Shown: positions 1 through 8,814, counted from the first letter of the stretch. The stretch: 46,353 bases of DNA from Dehalococcoidales bacterium (GCA_016930185.1 JAFGHK010000019.1:1-46353), one strand, 5' to 3'. Made by a program: numbers and translations. The notes: generated by a model not told the origin, from the sequence alone.

Positions 1-920
1 ATGGCTCCATCCTTGATAGACAGGTTTTTATTCAGTATCAAATCGGGGTCGATTTCATGTTTGAAGCCGAGGCCTGTACAGGAAGGGCAAGCGCCGTAAG
101 GCGTGTTGAAGCTGAACGTACGCGGCGCGATTTCGCCCAGGTTGATGCCGCAGTGAACACAGGCGAACTTTTCCGAGAAGAGCATCTCCTCGCCGCCAAT
201 AATGGAAACCAGCACGATGCCGCCGCCCAGCTTAAGGGCGGTCTCGACGGAGTCCGAGATGCGGGAGCGGTTGCCGCTGTCGCCGATAACAAGGCGGTCG
301 ACAACGGCGGCTATAGAGTGCTGCTTATATTTATCCAGGGGCGGAATACTTTCCGAAAGTTCGCGTACCTTGCCGTCCACCCGCACGCGGGCATAGCCCT
401 GCTTGCGCAGGTCTTCGAAGACGGACTGATACTCGCCCTTGCGGTCGGTGACGATGGGCGCCATGACCATGATGCGGCTTTTCTGCGGGAGTTTCTGGAT
501 GGCATCGACAATCTGCTGGATGGACTGCACGGTAATCTCCCTCCCGCACTGCGGACAATGTGGGCGCCCTACCCTGGCGAAGAGCAGGCGGAGGTAGTCA
601 TAGATTTCTGTGACGGTGCCTACGGTGGAGCGGGGATTTTTACTGGGGCCCTTCTGGTCGATAGAGACGGCCGGGCTTAACCCTTCAATATAGTCGACAT
701 CCGGCTTATCCATACGGCCCAGGAACTGACGGGCGTAAGCAGAAAGCGACTCCACGTAGCGTCGCTGTCCCTCGGCGTAGATGGTATCGAAAGCCAGCGA
801 ACTTTTACCGGAGCCGGAAACGCCGGTAATGACCACCAGCTTGTCGCGCGGGATGGTAACGTCGATGTTCTTCAGGTTATGCTCGCGGGCACCTTTTACG
901 ATAATGGAATCCGACGGCAT
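1..920 (-). CDS. uvrA: Excinuclease ABC subunit A, N-terminal part (cut by window edge)
   Basis: This is the first ~306 codons of UvrA, the damage-sensing ATPase of nucleotide excision repair. Reading down from the ATG at 920, the protein begins [19 protein letters not shown], the usual UvrA opening. A Walker A motif GVSGSGKS follows at residues 33-40, then [21 protein letters not shown] and the first zinc-finger cysteines (CPQCG). The frame stays open to base 1, so the gene continues outside the window. A divergent promoter and tRNA-Leu lie upstream. There is no strong Shine-Dalgarno sequence before the ATG. Identity is very secure; only the exact start is slightly uncertain. Confidence 0.97.
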   Translation of the reverse strand, partial: MPSDSIIVKGAREHNLKNIDVTIPRDKLVVITGVSGSGKSSLAFDTIYAEGQRRYVESLSAYARQFLGRMDKPDVDYIEGLSPAVSIDQKGPSKNPRSTVGTVTEIYDYLRLLFARVGRPHCPQCGREITVQSIQQIVDAIQKLPQKSRIMVMAPIVTDRKGEYQSVFEDLRKQGYARVRVDGKVRELSESIPPLDKYKQHSIAAVVDRLVIGDSGNRSRISDSVETALKLGGGIVLVSIIGGEEMLFSEKFACVHCGINLGEIAPRTFSFNTPYGACPSCTGLGFKHEIDPDLILNKNLSIKDGA

Positions 921-1012
921 TTTGAAAATACCTCTTAAAGGGTATTTTACCACTTTTTTAAAAAGAACACAAGTTCTAATTTAAGAAAAAAAGGAGATGA
1001 TAAGGATGACTC

Positions 1013-1041
1013 TTGCGCGGGGCGGATTTTTCACCTAGAAT
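1013..1041 (+). promoter_or_regulatory. Sigma-70-type promoter of tRNA-Leu
   Basis: A -35 hexamer TTGCGC (1013-1018) and a -10 hexamer TAGAAT (1036-1041) are separated by exactly 17 bases. The expected start of transcription lies about 6 bases before the tRNA. Confidence 0.7.
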
Positions 1042-1053
1042 AGGAGTGCCGGT

Positions 1054-1141
1054 GCCGAAGTGGCGGAATGGCAGACGCGGCAGTCTCAAAAACTGCTGAG
1101 GGGCAACCCTCGTGTCGGTTCGAGTCCGACCTTCGGCACCA
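1054..1141 (+). tRNA. tRNA-Leu (anticodon CAA)
   Basis: The acceptor stem GCCGAAG (1054-1060) pairs with CTTCGGC (1131-1137). Discriminator A and an encoded CCA follow. The anticodon loop CTCAAAA gives CAA, reading UUG. A long variable arm (class II) and the T-arm sequence GGTTCGAGTCC are present, as expected for tRNA-Leu. Confidence 0.97.
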
Positions 1142-1218
1142 CTTTTTTATTATCTCCTAACTGTCATTATTTACTCGTCTTTTAATATTTGGTTTAATTA
1201 TTATACAATCAATGACAG

Positions 1219-2169
1219 ATGGATATATTCATCGTCGTTTTGGAGTCGGTGCTGGTACTGCTGGGCATCGGGCTCATCGGTTTCTGGATAACGCGTCGCG
1301 GCATCATACCGGAGAACGTCCTTAGCTTTTTATCCCGCCTGGCCATAGATATTGCGCTGCCGTGTATGGTCTTCTCCAGCGTTTTAACTACTTTTACGCC
1401 AGACACATTCCCGGACTGGTGGCAGCTGCCGCTGTGGTGGCTGGCGTTCACGGGAATATCCTTCGTCTTTTCCCTGATTATGATGTTCTTATCCAACAAA
1501 GAGACCCGCAGCGAGTTCGTCCTGAACCTGCTTTTCCAGAACGGTCTGTTCTTCCCCCTGATTATCATCAGCGGGGTCTTCGGCACCGGCAGCATTTACG
1601 TACCGCAGCTTTATATTTTCATCATGATTCACCCGGTGTTATTTTTCAGCACATACCATCTTTTCTTCAGAAACAGGGAGGCCGAGAAAAAGACCCAGTG
1701 GAACCGTATTTTCAATCCCATTCTCATCGCCACGGTCGTCGCTGTAATTATCCAGCTTTTCAACGGCAGCGATTATCTGCCGGACTTCGTGAAATCCATT
1801 CTGGAAATCCTGGGAGGTATGGCCCTGCCGCTGATAATGATTATCCTCGGGGGCAGCCTTTACCTGGACTTCAAACAGAGGGGGAAAATATATTACAGGG
1901 AAATCATCAAATTCGTGACGATGAAAAACATTATTTACCCGCTGGCATTCCTGGGTCTCCTCTTAATCATCAAGCCGAACTACAATATAGCCCTCCTCCT
2001 GATGCTGCAGAGCGCTGTGCCGCCGATAACAGGGACGCCTATAGTGACGGAGCGGGCCGGCGGGAACAAAGCAATATCCAACCAGTTCGTCTTCTCCAGC
2101 TTTGTCTTTTCCGTGGTCTCCATACCGCTGGTTTTCCGGCTGTTCGACTATTATTTCCCGATGCCGTAG
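1219..2169 (+). CDS. AEC family (auxin efflux carrier-like) transporter
   Basis: The 316-residue product is a very hydrophobic integral membrane protein with eight to ten predicted helices. It has the AEC-family layout: a first helix followed by a TRRGIIPENV-type loop, LAIDIALPCMVFSS, a central hydrophilic gap, then GGMALPLIMIILGGSL in the second half. Family members export or import organic acids and other small anions; the substrate cannot be told from sequence. The ATG has no Shine-Dalgarno sequence. A -10-like TATACA (1202-1207) ends only 11 bases before it, so the message may have an almost absent leader. The gene stands alone between tRNA-Leu and a zinc-ribbon gene. Confidence 0.88.
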   Translation: MDIFIVVLESVLVLLGIGLIGFWITRRGIIPENVLSFLSRLAIDIALPCMVFSSVLTTFTPDTFPDWWQLPLWWLAFTGISFVFSLIMMFLSNKETRSEFVLNLLFQNGLFFPLIIISGVFGTGSIYVPQLYIFIMIHPVLFFSTYHLFFRNREAEKKTQWNRIFNPILIATVVAVIIQLFNGSDYLPDFVKSILEILGGMALPLIMIILGGSLYLDFKQRGKIYYREIIKFVTMKNIIYPLAFLGLLLIIKPNYNIALLLMLQSAVPPITGTPIVTERAGGNKAISNQFVFSSFVFSVVSIPLVFRLFDYYFPMP

Positions 2170-2282
2170 GCAGACTCGAAACCGGGGCTTTAAGAGATTG
2201 CCATCATCATCAAACAATGGTACAATCGGCCATATAGAGTTAAGAGCGGGAGGGAGCGCGGTTTAAAAAGGGCTGATAAAAA

Positions 2283-2507
2283 ATGTTTACTTTAAAATGT
2301 CCCCAGTGCGGCGCCGAGAGTAAATTTTCCTTTGTCAATAACAGCTACGAGGGCCCGCGTCGTTGCTGGCAATGCCGCGGTCTTTTCAAGCTAAAAATAG
2401 AGCACAACGTACTGATATACTGCGAACCGATAACCGAAGAGAAATTCAAGCAACTGCAAGAGATACACGATCTTAAGGCAAAATACAGGAACGAACCGAC
2501 GGATTAA
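2283..2507 (+). CDS. Small zinc-ribbon protein
   Basis: The 74-residue product has two cysteine knuckles, CPQCG near residues 6-10 and CWQC near residues 28-31, spaced as in a rubredoxin-type zinc ribbon. A short charged helical tail (EEKFKQLQEIHDLKAKYR) follows. Such proteins usually bind one zinc and may act in nucleic-acid or protein binding; I do not recognise a specific family. The start ATG at 2283 has only a distant AAAGGG upstream. It lies 113 bases after the transporter stop. Confidence 0.72.
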   Translation: MFTLKCPQCGAESKFSFVNNSYEGPRRCWQCRGLFKLKIEHNVLIYCEPITEEKFKQLQEIHDLKAKYRNEPTD

Positions 2508-2515
2508 GTCGGCGT

Positions 2516-2635
2516 TTATTTCCTTTTATTCGAGTCTCGCGTCCTATCGCGCTTGGCGATTGTCTCCTGTTTAGCTTTTAGCTCAAGGATACGGAAGACC
2601 GTTTTTGCTTTTCCCGCCAGAACGAAGTTCTGCAT
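2516..2635 (-). CDS. Possible very small basic protein (39 aa)
   Basis: A 39-codon frame starts MQNFVLAGKAKTVFRILELK and ends in a highly basic stretch (RDRTRDSNKRK). A clear AAGGAG sits 5 bases before the ATG. Roughly a third of the residues are Lys or Arg, and the first half could form an amphipathic helix. Its stop lies 9 bases from the convergent stop of the zinc-ribbon gene. I do not recognise a family. The good ribosome-binding site and ordinary codon use make it plausible, but its shortness leaves real doubt. Confidence 0.45.
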   Translation of the reverse strand: MQNFVLAGKAKTVFRILELKAKQETIAKRDRTRDSNKRK

Positions 2636-2839
2636 TTTTCTCCTTTTTTACCACCCTGCAGGCCGGGGCATGTTTTCAACACAGTAATATTTGTTAAGTC
2701 CGTTATAAGCGTAACAACCAGATATTAACGGAAGCATAAAGACTATTAACGCGGGATAAACGTACGGTAAAAATTTCATAAAGAAAAATAAGGAAAAATA
2801 ATAAAATACCGCGTGAAAAGCAATTATAACCATCCCCTA

Positions 2840-2868
2840 TTGACAATCAAGCTAAATAAGTATTAAAT
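2840..2868 (+). promoter_or_regulatory. Sigma-70-type promoter for the 107-aa gene
   Basis: A consensus TTGACA (2840-2845) is followed after 17 bases by TTAAAT (2863-2868), about 33 bases before the ATG at 2902. The surrounding tract, roughly 2640-2880, is notably AT-rich compared with its neighbours. Confidence 0.7.
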
Positions 2869-2901
2869 AAGGACTACGATACTGGTTCAGGGAGGGACGA
2901 T

Positions 2902-3225
2902 ATGGCAAAGCCACCTACAATACAGCCCGGCTATTGTGTGGCGGTACATCTTTTACCGGAGACCGCGCCGGAGGACTGCTACATCGGCATGGTGGAAGCT
3001 ACCGATGAGTACGGAATATTAATCAACCTGGTACACTGGGACGATAAACTGGACATGATCGGCGGATATACGGAGAGCCTGTTTGTTCCATGGATGAACA
3101 TCAACTCAATGTTGGTAAGCACCGAGGTCCAGCCGACGCGCCGTTTCATGGCCGATAGAGCCCGCAAGTGGAAATCCCAGATTGAAGCCATGTACGGCAA
3201 AACAAGCACAACCAGGAAAAAGTAG
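2902..3225 (+). CDS. Conserved-looking hypothetical protein (107 aa)
   Basis: The product is 107 residues, soluble, with no signal peptide. GGGAGG lies a few bases before the ATG and a good promoter is upstream. The central part (YIGMVEATDEYGILINLVHW ... LFVPWMNINSML) alternates short beta-like segments around 'D.YG' and 'F.PW.NI'. This reminds me of small SH3/Sm-type barrels, but that is only a visual resemblance. The C-terminus is a basic helix (RARKWKSQIEAMYGK) that could touch nucleic acid. I do not recognise the family. The gene is monocistronic, followed by a terminator-like hairpin. Confidence 0.7.
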   Translation: MAKPPTIQPGYCVAVHLLPETAPEDCYIGMVEATDEYGILINLVHWDDKLDMIGGYTESLFVPWMNINSMLVSTEVQPTRRFMADRARKWKSQIEAMYGKTSTTRKK

Positions 3226-3251
3226 CACCCGCTTCACCGATAAGCAAGACC

Positions 3252-3305
3252 GATGCCCTGCTCTAATCATCGCGTCAAGTGATGTAGACAGGGCATCCTG
3301 GTTTT
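3252..3305 (+). terminator. Hairpin, probable terminator of the 107-aa gene
   Basis: A perfect 9-bp inverted repeat, GATGCCCTG (3252-3260) with CAGGGCATC (3289-3297), is followed by CTGG and four T. The loop is long (28 nt) and itself partly self-complementary. The T-run is short, so termination may be modest. Confidence 0.5.
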
Positions 3306-3338
3306 ACAGGAGGCTGATAAAAAGCCGGGTAACTAACG

Positions 3339-3367
3339 TTGCCACCTTCAAGACTAAATGATATAAT
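3339..3367 (+). promoter_or_regulatory. Promoter of tRNA-Gln, with extended -10
   Basis: TTGCCA (3339-3344), a 17-base spacer and a perfect TATAAT (3362-3367) preceded by TGA, forming an extended -10. Transcription should begin just before the tRNA at 3383. Confidence 0.75.
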
Positions 3368-3382
3368 TTTACGAGTAAGCAC

Positions 3383-3456
3383 TGGCGAGTTGTGTAGAGG
3401 TAGCACAGAGGACTTTGGATCCTTTAGCCCAGGTTCGATTCCTGGCTCGCCAGCCA
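3383..3456 (+). tRNA. tRNA-Gln (anticodon TTG)
   Basis: The acceptor TGGCGAG (3383-3389) pairs with CTCGCCA (3446-3452). Discriminator G and an encoded CCA follow. The anticodon stem GAGGA/TCCTT encloses loop CTTTGGA, giving anticodon TTG. The T-arm is CCAGG-TTCGATT-CCTGG. Confidence 0.96.
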
Positions 3457-3523
3457 CGCAAAACGGCGCAGGATTCCAAAAAGAGAAAAACAGCAAGACA
3501 GGCTTTTTATTCCAGCAAAGTCG

Positions 3524-4960
3524 CTAGATATGACGTTGCGAAGAACTGCTCTTTCTTATACGAGTAATAAGGATAAATATCACTATTACCGCCAGACCGA
3601 CGGCTGCAATACATAATAAAGGCGTACGCAACTGCCCCCATAATCCAACGGGAGGCGGCACGGGCTGATAAACGGTAACTGTAGCCAGCATTGAGTTGAC
3701 GCCGATGGTGTGAACGCCGAGTTCCTCCAAGATAATAGTAAATGTCTCCGTTGATTCCTGCATGGCAAGGATGCTGACGTTCTTGCCGTCCACAGTCGTT
3801 CCATCAAAGACCAGCTTAATGTAAAACACGCCATCGGTATCACTCTCGTTGGCCAAATCCACATCAACGGTAAGAGTCTCACCCTGTTCAACGGTTTCTG
3901 AACTCAAAGTAAGATTTCTGATGACTAAATCAGGCACTGCAGTTACGTTTGAAGTCCATCCGGAAATATCCGAACTGGGGACCAACAAGGCAAAAAGTGA
4001 GAAGTGCGTCAGCTGTGTGCCGGCACTTTGGGCATCAGCATCACGGGTGCTGTCCATCATCATCCAGCGTTCCTCGGTAGGGTTATAGTAAGCGATATGG
4101 AAATCCGCTTCATTGATATCGGGAGCGAGTTGCTCGAGTTCGTAGTTCATTTTTATCGGAATTGCGGGCTCGATGACACAGGCCGGCTGGAAATCATATG
4201 TAGCCAGGAATTCGTAACCCTGGGGAGGCGTTCCGTAGTGGTCAACATACTCCAGTACGATGACGCTGACAGGCTCGCCCGACTTATCCAGTAAAATAGT
4301 CCCTTTTTCCAGGGTCATCGCAAGCCGGCTTTCATAGAGGGTGATGTAGTAAGTCCGCGCCAGTGTGCCATCAGACCGCAGCTCCAGGAAGATAACGCCT
4401 CTTTTACCTTTGATATCGATATAAACAGGGCTATAATCCTCACTGGGAGTAGGAGTAGTAGTAATACCAGTCGCGGGAGGCGTTGTAGTTGTAGGCGACG
4501 GTGTTATATCCGGGGTCTGGGCAGGGGTGGTGGCGCCAGCGCAGTTGGATAGAGGTGACCAGTTTAATTCTTCATCGACGCTTTTCAGGGCGAAGTAATA
4601 AGTTGTAGAAGCGAGGAACCCGCTTACGGTAAGACTTTGACTTGAACCGGCCGGCAACGGGGCGGGGATATCGATGACTTTATTAGCAGCATTCCATCTA
4701 CTTTCAGAAGTGATAGGTGATACGGAGTATCTGATATCATAATCGGACGCTGTGCCGGTAATGCCGTCGTCTCCCGTGGCGGTCCAGTGGAGAGTTATTG
4801 AATAAGATGTGTCGGCGGCAGCATCCAGGTCAGTAACGGGGGCCGGAGGGTAATAATCGCCCGCCGTGAAGCTGCCGTCGACCTCGCCGCTTGCAAAGAC
4901 CGGCATAACCGATGCAAGCAGATAGAGAATCGTTATACATACTGAAAGAACAATCCGCAT
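3524..4960 (-). CDS. Exported membrane-anchored protein with FN3 and CARDB-like domains
   Basis: The 478-residue product has an N-terminal signal peptide (about residues 1-23, ending VMPVFASG). A fibronectin type III domain follows (about 38-145: PPAPVTDLDAAADTSYSITL ... STTYYFALKSVDE). Next come a Pro/Thr-rich linker (about 147-175), a beta-rich middle region and a CARDB-like adhesion domain (PDLVIRNLTLSSETVEQGET ...). A C-terminal transmembrane helix (AAVGLAVIVIFILI) ends in a basic tail, so the body is outside the cell. It is the last gene of a minus-strand run, 46 bases after the 404-aa gene. The mature N-terminus carries VDGSFTAG, echoed in the two genes before it. A role in the cell surface or in anchoring a surface layer is inferred. 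Confidence 0.82.
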   Translation of the reverse strand: MRIVLSVCITILYLLASVMPVFASGEVDGSFTAGDYYPPAPVTDLDAAADTSYSITLHWTATGDDGITGTASDYDIRYSVSPITSESRWNAANKVIDIPAPLPAGSSQSLTVSGFLASTTYYFALKSVDEELNWSPLSNCAGATTPAQTPDITPSPTTTTPPATGITTTPTPSEDYSPVYIDIKGKRGVIFLELRSDGTLARTYYITLYESRLAMTLEKGTILLDKSGEPVSVIVLEYVDHYGTPPQGYEFLATYDFQPACVIEPAIPIKMNYELEQLAPDINEADFHIAYYNPTEERWMMMDSTRDADAQSAGTQLTHFSLFALLVPSSDISGWTSNVTAVPDLVIRNLTLSSETVEQGETLTVDVDLANESDTDGVFYIKLVFDGTTVDGKNVSILAMQESTETFTIILEELGVHTIGVNSMLATVTVYQPVPPPVGLWGQLRTPLLCIAAVGLAVIVIFILITRIRKSSSSQRHI

Positions 4961-5006
4961 TATTACATTGCCAGTAGATTGTTGGTTGTTATCCAGAGCT
5001 TGATAA

Positions 5007-6221
5007 TTACATCCGTTTTCTGACGAATAAGATAACAGCTATTACTATCAACAATACGCCTACGGCAACACCCACGATAATCAGCCAGATAAATGAGCTA
5101 CCGGGCACTGTTTCTGTATCCGCCGCTTCGGATGATGTGGGGGTGGGGGTTGAGGTCTCACTATCGATAGTACCACCACCAACAGTCGTCAGGCTGGCTT
5201 TCCCCGTTTCATCTACTGTAAGTCCTTTCGCCTGTGATGTAGTGTATATCTGCCCGCCGATTTCAAGTTCCAGCTTAAAGATATACGTACCTGCCTGCCA
5301 GCCATTACCCGGTATGTAGTTGTAGTTAATCTCGGTCTGGCTCTGCTCCAGGCGACTTGTATTGAGAATATTAACATTTTCCTGTTGAGCATCACTATTA
5401 ACAACCAGATTTACCTGAACGTCCGTGAAGGCATCCAGCAGATTGTTGATAGAACAGACCACGTTAGCCAGAACCATTTCTCCCGTGTCTCTCTGGGCGA
5501 GGGGTACTACTTCAAAGCCTTCAAAATAGACGGTTTTTACCGTCATAGTGACGCCTTTGTGCTCATCAGCAGCCACTGAAAAGCTTTCTTCGGCAAGCTG
5601 CCTGCCGGCGATAAAAGCACGTGTCAAGTAATCGCCGGGGGAAACATTAAGGTCGAGTTCTCCCGTGTCCGTGCGGGCAATTTCAAAGTTTTCATCTGTA
5701 TAAGCACGGAACAGGACTATCCTCGCCGGTACGGGAGCGCCGTCCGGGGAAAGAGTAGTGACATTTAACACACCGTAATCGCCGGTGATAGTGAGGTCGG
5801 CTTCCTGTCCGGCGCCGCCCACTATCTGAATACCGGTTAATCCCGTTTTAAACGGTTCGGCGGTAACGCCTATCCTGTAGTCGCCCGGCACGGCTTCCAT
5901 GCTGATATCAACACCGATATCAATCTTTTTCTGGGAATTGGCCGCTAACGGAAATTCATATTCCTGAAGTATTATCGTAACGCCCGGGGGTGTATTAGTG
6001 GACACTTTTACGTTAATATCTTCATCAGAATTATTGAAAACTACCACATAGATATCCGGCGTACGGAGAGAAGTGCCCTGGGGCAACTCCAGTTTCTGGG
6101 AATAAAAACTCCCTGACATGGCAAACCCACCCTGGGCTTGCACTGGCGCTACCCAGATAATAGTGCTGAATAGCGCCAGCAACCACCCAAGGCAGATCGC
6201 TTTCTTCAAAGATGAGGCCAT
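5007..6221 (-). CDS. Exported beta-rich protein with C-terminal membrane anchor
   Basis: I place the start at the ATG at 6221 (MASSLKKAICLGW), 5 bases after AAGGAGG, rather than the GTG two codons upstream that overlaps the ribosome-binding site. That gives 404 residues. A signal peptide ends near VQAQG. Several immunoglobulin-like beta modules follow, the first resembling archaeal/bacterial NEW3-type repeats (IYVVVFNNSDEDINVKVSTN). Then come a Ser/Thr-rich stalk (TPTPTSSEAADTE) and a C-terminal helix with basic end (VAVGVLLIVIAVILFVRKRM). The mature N-terminus reads AMSGSFYSQ. It lies 23 bases after the 332-aa gene, almost certainly in one operon with it. It probably displays or anchors surface material; no enzymatic motif is visible. 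Confidence 0.82.
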   Translation of the reverse strand: MASSLKKAICLGWLLALFSTIIWVAPVQAQGGFAMSGSFYSQKLELPQGTSLRTPDIYVVVFNNSDEDINVKVSTNTPPGVTIILQEYEFPLAANSQKKIDIGVDISMEAVPGDYRIGVTAEPFKTGLTGIQIVGGAGQEADLTITGDYGVLNVTTLSPDGAPVPARIVLFRAYTDENFEIARTDTGELDLNVSPGDYLTRAFIAGRQLAEESFSVAADEHKGVTMTVKTVYFEGFEVVPLAQRDTGEMVLANVVCSINNLLDAFTDVQVNLVVNSDAQQENVNILNTSRLEQSQTEINYNYIPGNGWQAGTYIFKLELEIGGQIYTTSQAKGLTVDETGKASLTTVGGGTIDSETSTPTPTSSEAADTETVPGSSFIWLIIVGVAVGVLLIVIAVILFVRKRM

Positions 6222-6244
6222 AGCCACCTCCTTATTAAGTTCGA

Positions 6245-7243
6245 TTAACGATCAGCAATTATATATACAATGTTACCGCTATATGTGTCGTTCGAGAAAA
6301 CCAAGGCTATCTTCAACCACAGGGTATTGACGGTGATGTCGATACCGTCTTCATCGGTTTGCGTGCCGGTATTATCGATGTTGACACCGGTGGTATCAAC
6401 CTGCACGGCAGACCCGAAGACGTCCGAATCATAAGCCATCAGAGAGAATTCCTGGGGATCGTCACAGGTACCTGTGGAATCATAGTCCGCCGTAAAGGTT
6501 ACACCGTCCCAGGTTGCATCTGATTTAACCAGCTGGTCAAAGTTACCGTTGGATATATAGGTTACCGATATATCAGTGACTTCGTTGACGTTATCGGCGA
6601 AACCGCTACCATTGTTAACGCCGCCAAAGGGGGCGGTAGCACTGGTGGCTATTTCACCGTACCAGAGCATTTCCTTGTCACGCGTGTACAAATCGCCGCT
6701 GCCGCTGCCATCGATAGCTTCGCCATAGACGTCCCAGTTGCCCGCAGCGGGCGTTTCGGTAGCGACTTTACCCACTCTCATTACAAAGATCCACTCGCCG
6801 ATGGCTGCCGTCATATTGCTCGGTTTCGTGCAGTTAGCCGAAACAACCGACCAAGTGACAGAAGTACCGGCATCAATAGTCCACTCATTCCCGCCGCCGT
6901 CCTTGTCCCAAGTCAGGATGCCACAGCTTGTTACGTTACCTGAGCCCGGAGAGACGGGGTCGGTGCCACTGGCATCCAGGAACAGGTGCACGTCTATCTG
7001 GTCGATATCGTCTATCGTATTACCGTCTCCGGCCGAAATTTTGACGAAATAATACACCTGGGGTGAGACATTGGTAATGGTAGAGTTCCCGCTATCGTAT
7101 ATGTTCACGGCTGTAACGGTTGGAAGAACATTGAGAGGCGTGAAACTCCCGGTAACCGTGTCTTCGTCCGCCATAGCCACCGGCGCCAAGCTGAAGAATA
7201 CAGCCAAGGCCATCAAGACACCTATAAATCTGATAAGTTTCAT
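6245..7243 (-). CDS. Secreted surface-layer-like protein, short paralogue
   Basis: The 332-residue product has a clean signal peptide cleaved after APVAMA. The mature chain opens DEDTVTGSFTP. No transmembrane helix or sorting signal follows, so it is probably released or attached non-covalently. Its second half matches the two larger proteins upstream: an 'F.D.SGTDP' segment, a conserved Cys pair (SCGILTW ... NCTKP), a W-F/V-x-x-x-x-GKVAT segment, W-D-x-Y-x-EA, and a closing NTLWLKIALVFSNDTYSGNI. AAAGGAGG precedes the ATG. The strong ribosome-binding site and acidic, Thr/Asn-rich composition fit an abundant surface protein, which is inference. Confidence 0.78.
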   Translation of the reverse strand: MKLIRFIGVLMALAVFFSLAPVAMADEDTVTGSFTPLNVLPTVTAVNIYDSGNSTITNVSPQVYYFVKISAGDGNTIDDIDQIDVHLFLDASGTDPVSPGSGNVTSCGILTWDKDGGGNEWTIDAGTSVTWSVVSANCTKPSNMTAAIGEWIFVMRVGKVATETPAAGNWDVYGEAIDGSGSGDLYTRDKEMLWYGEIATSATAPFGGVNNGSGFADNVNEVTDISVTYISNGNFDQLVKSDATWDGVTFTADYDSTGTCDDPQEFSLMAYDSDVFGSAVQVDTTGVNIDNTGTQTDEDGIDITVNTLWLKIALVFSNDTYSGNIVYIIADR

Positions 7244-7355
7244 ATATTTGAAACCTCCTTTTCTGGATATTTCCAGTTGTTATATTAAAGGCGGGGTTTT
7301 GCCATAATATATATATGAAAGCGTTATCACGCTATTTTTTTCCTTCATATCATTT

Positions 7356-8798
7356 CTATGAGCTGCTAATCATGTAGTAAATCGTTCCGGTGTAAGTAGT
7401 CTCAATAATGGCGCCGAGCTTAAGCCATATGGTATTTGTGCTTACCTCGTCCCCCGATTCCGACGTTTGCGTACAGGCTTTTATAGAGATATAAGTTGGA
7501 TAAGCAGTTACTAGAACCGCAGAGCCAAGATTATCAACATCGTCGGCTTTAAGGGAAAACTCCATCGACCCCGGAGCGCCGCCAGTATTTAACAAAGCAT
7601 TGGCTATACCCCCAGACCAGGGGGTGGAAGCCGCTATCTTCTGATAATAAGGACCGTTAGAGATATACGTTACCGTAACATCAGTCTGCTTGGTGGATTC
7701 ACCGAAATCCGCCCCGGGAACAACCCCGGACCAATCGACCGTGACCGTGCTTGCCGATACCTCACCGTACCAGTTCATCTCTATATCACGCAGGTAATCC
7801 GAGCCGGTGAGTGCATAATCATCAACAGCCTCGGCATAGATATCCCAGTCCGATGCACCGCCGGAATAAGTGGCCACCTTGCCTATCTGAAACGAGAATA
7901 CCCAGTTGCCCTGATCAACCCAATCGCTGGGCTTGCTGCACGCCCCCCAATTCGTGTTAAGTAGCCATGTAGTGTCAGCGGGTTCAAGGTTCCAGATACC
8001 CCACCAGCCATCCCTGGTCCAGCTTAATACAGCACAGTTCTGGACGTCAGCGCTGAAACCGGATGCATCCGGGTCAGTGCCGGCGCTGTCATAAAATAAC
8101 TTGACCTCTACATAATCTATACTAGATATACCCTCACCGTGGTACACTGGCACGGTAATGGTGGTCCATTGTTCCTGGGGGGTCAGGGTGGTGGGACTGA
8201 CAACGATAGGATATTCGGGGCCGATTTGCGTGCCGACCTTGGGCAGGGCGGAGAAATCACATTCCAGCCTCACGTCATAGATATATGCATAGCCGCGGCG
8301 GTCAGCACCGCCGACCCTGAAGGTGGCAATTTTAACCACCAGGAGCGATAAATCCAGGTCAGTGTCGATATATACTACCGGGGTATCGCCTGTGCCCGGG
8401 CTAGTAAGGCCGGATTCGATTACGGTATAATCAGTGCCTCCGTTGATGGAGTAACTGATACTCCAGTTATCATCAACGTTATTTCTGCCCCTGCGGCGGA
8501 TAATGAGCCGGCGCTCCGAGTGCTCGTTTGAGGAAGTCTGCCAGGTGTGATATTCGATGGTGGGGTCGGCGTTGTTATCACCTACACCAAGAGTATTGTA
8601 ATTATATATACTGCTATCATAGGCTCTCTCCGGATAATTATTGGTGCCGCTGCCAGAGAAGGTATAATCAGTGGGCTTAAGTTCTTCCGTGGCGGCTAAG
8701 GCGCGAGGAACAGGCAAACACAAAGTGATTGACACACTTATTATGAGTGCTGATAACACTATACTTATAGCGTTTAGTTTTATGTTTTTAACAAACAT
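7356..8798 (-). CDS. Secreted surface protein, long paralogue 1
   Basis: The 480-residue exported protein begins MFVKNIKLNAISIVLSALII, a signal peptide ending near PVPRALA. An N-terminal beta domain (about 40-180) reads like a carbohydrate-binding or discoidin-like module: ERAYDS ... WSISYSINGGTDYTVIESGL ... YAYIYDVRLECDF. The C-terminal half is the same domain as in the 332-aa protein, with a conserved cysteine pair and the ending IYYMISSS. There is no C-terminal helix. GAGGA lies 12 bases before the ATG, the same distance as in its paralogue at 10602. A small hairpin lies directly upstream. Function is unknown; the neighbourhood suggests a cell-envelope role. Confidence 0.78.
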   Translation of the reverse strand: MFVKNIKLNAISIVLSALIISVSITLCLPVPRALAATEELKPTDYTFSGSGTNNYPERAYDSSIYNYNTLGVGDNNADPTIEYHTWQTSSNEHSERRLIIRRRGRNNVDDNWSISYSINGGTDYTVIESGLTSPGTGDTPVVYIDTDLDLSLLVVKIATFRVGGADRRGYAYIYDVRLECDFSALPKVGTQIGPEYPIVVSPTTLTPQEQWTTITVPVYHGEGISSIDYVEVKLFYDSAGTDPDASGFSADVQNCAVLSWTRDGWWGIWNLEPADTTWLLNTNWGACSKPSDWVDQGNWVFSFQIGKVATYSGGASDWDIYAEAVDDYALTGSDYLRDIEMNWYGEVSASTVTVDWSGVVPGADFGESTKQTDVTVTYISNGPYYQKIAASTPWSGGIANALLNTGGAPGSMEFSLKADDVDNLGSAVLVTAYPTYISIKACTQTSESGDEVSTNTIWLKLGAIIETTYTGTIYYMISSS

Positions 8799-8814
8799 AA
8801 CGTCATGCCTTCCT

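Noticed and set aside
57-680. 207-codon plus-strand frame at the window start
   Set aside because: It is the antisense of uvrA, which is certain from motifs.
1362-2237. 291-codon plus-strand frame overlapping the AEC transporter
   Set aside because: It is an out-of-frame shadow rich in His, Arg and Gln. The transporter frame has clear helices and motifs.
2648-2833. A 61-codon minus-strand frame with a hydrophobic segment ending LISGC, like a lipobox
   Set aside because: It lies in the AT-rich tract, where chance hydrophobic frames are common. Neither ATG has a proper ribosome-binding site, and the part after the supposed lipobox has only about 20 residues.
7318-7341. Inverted repeat AGCGT/ACGCT followed by a T-run on the plus strand
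   Set aside because: The stem is only 5 bp and no plus-strand gene needs termination there. On the minus strand, where the genes are, no T-run follows.
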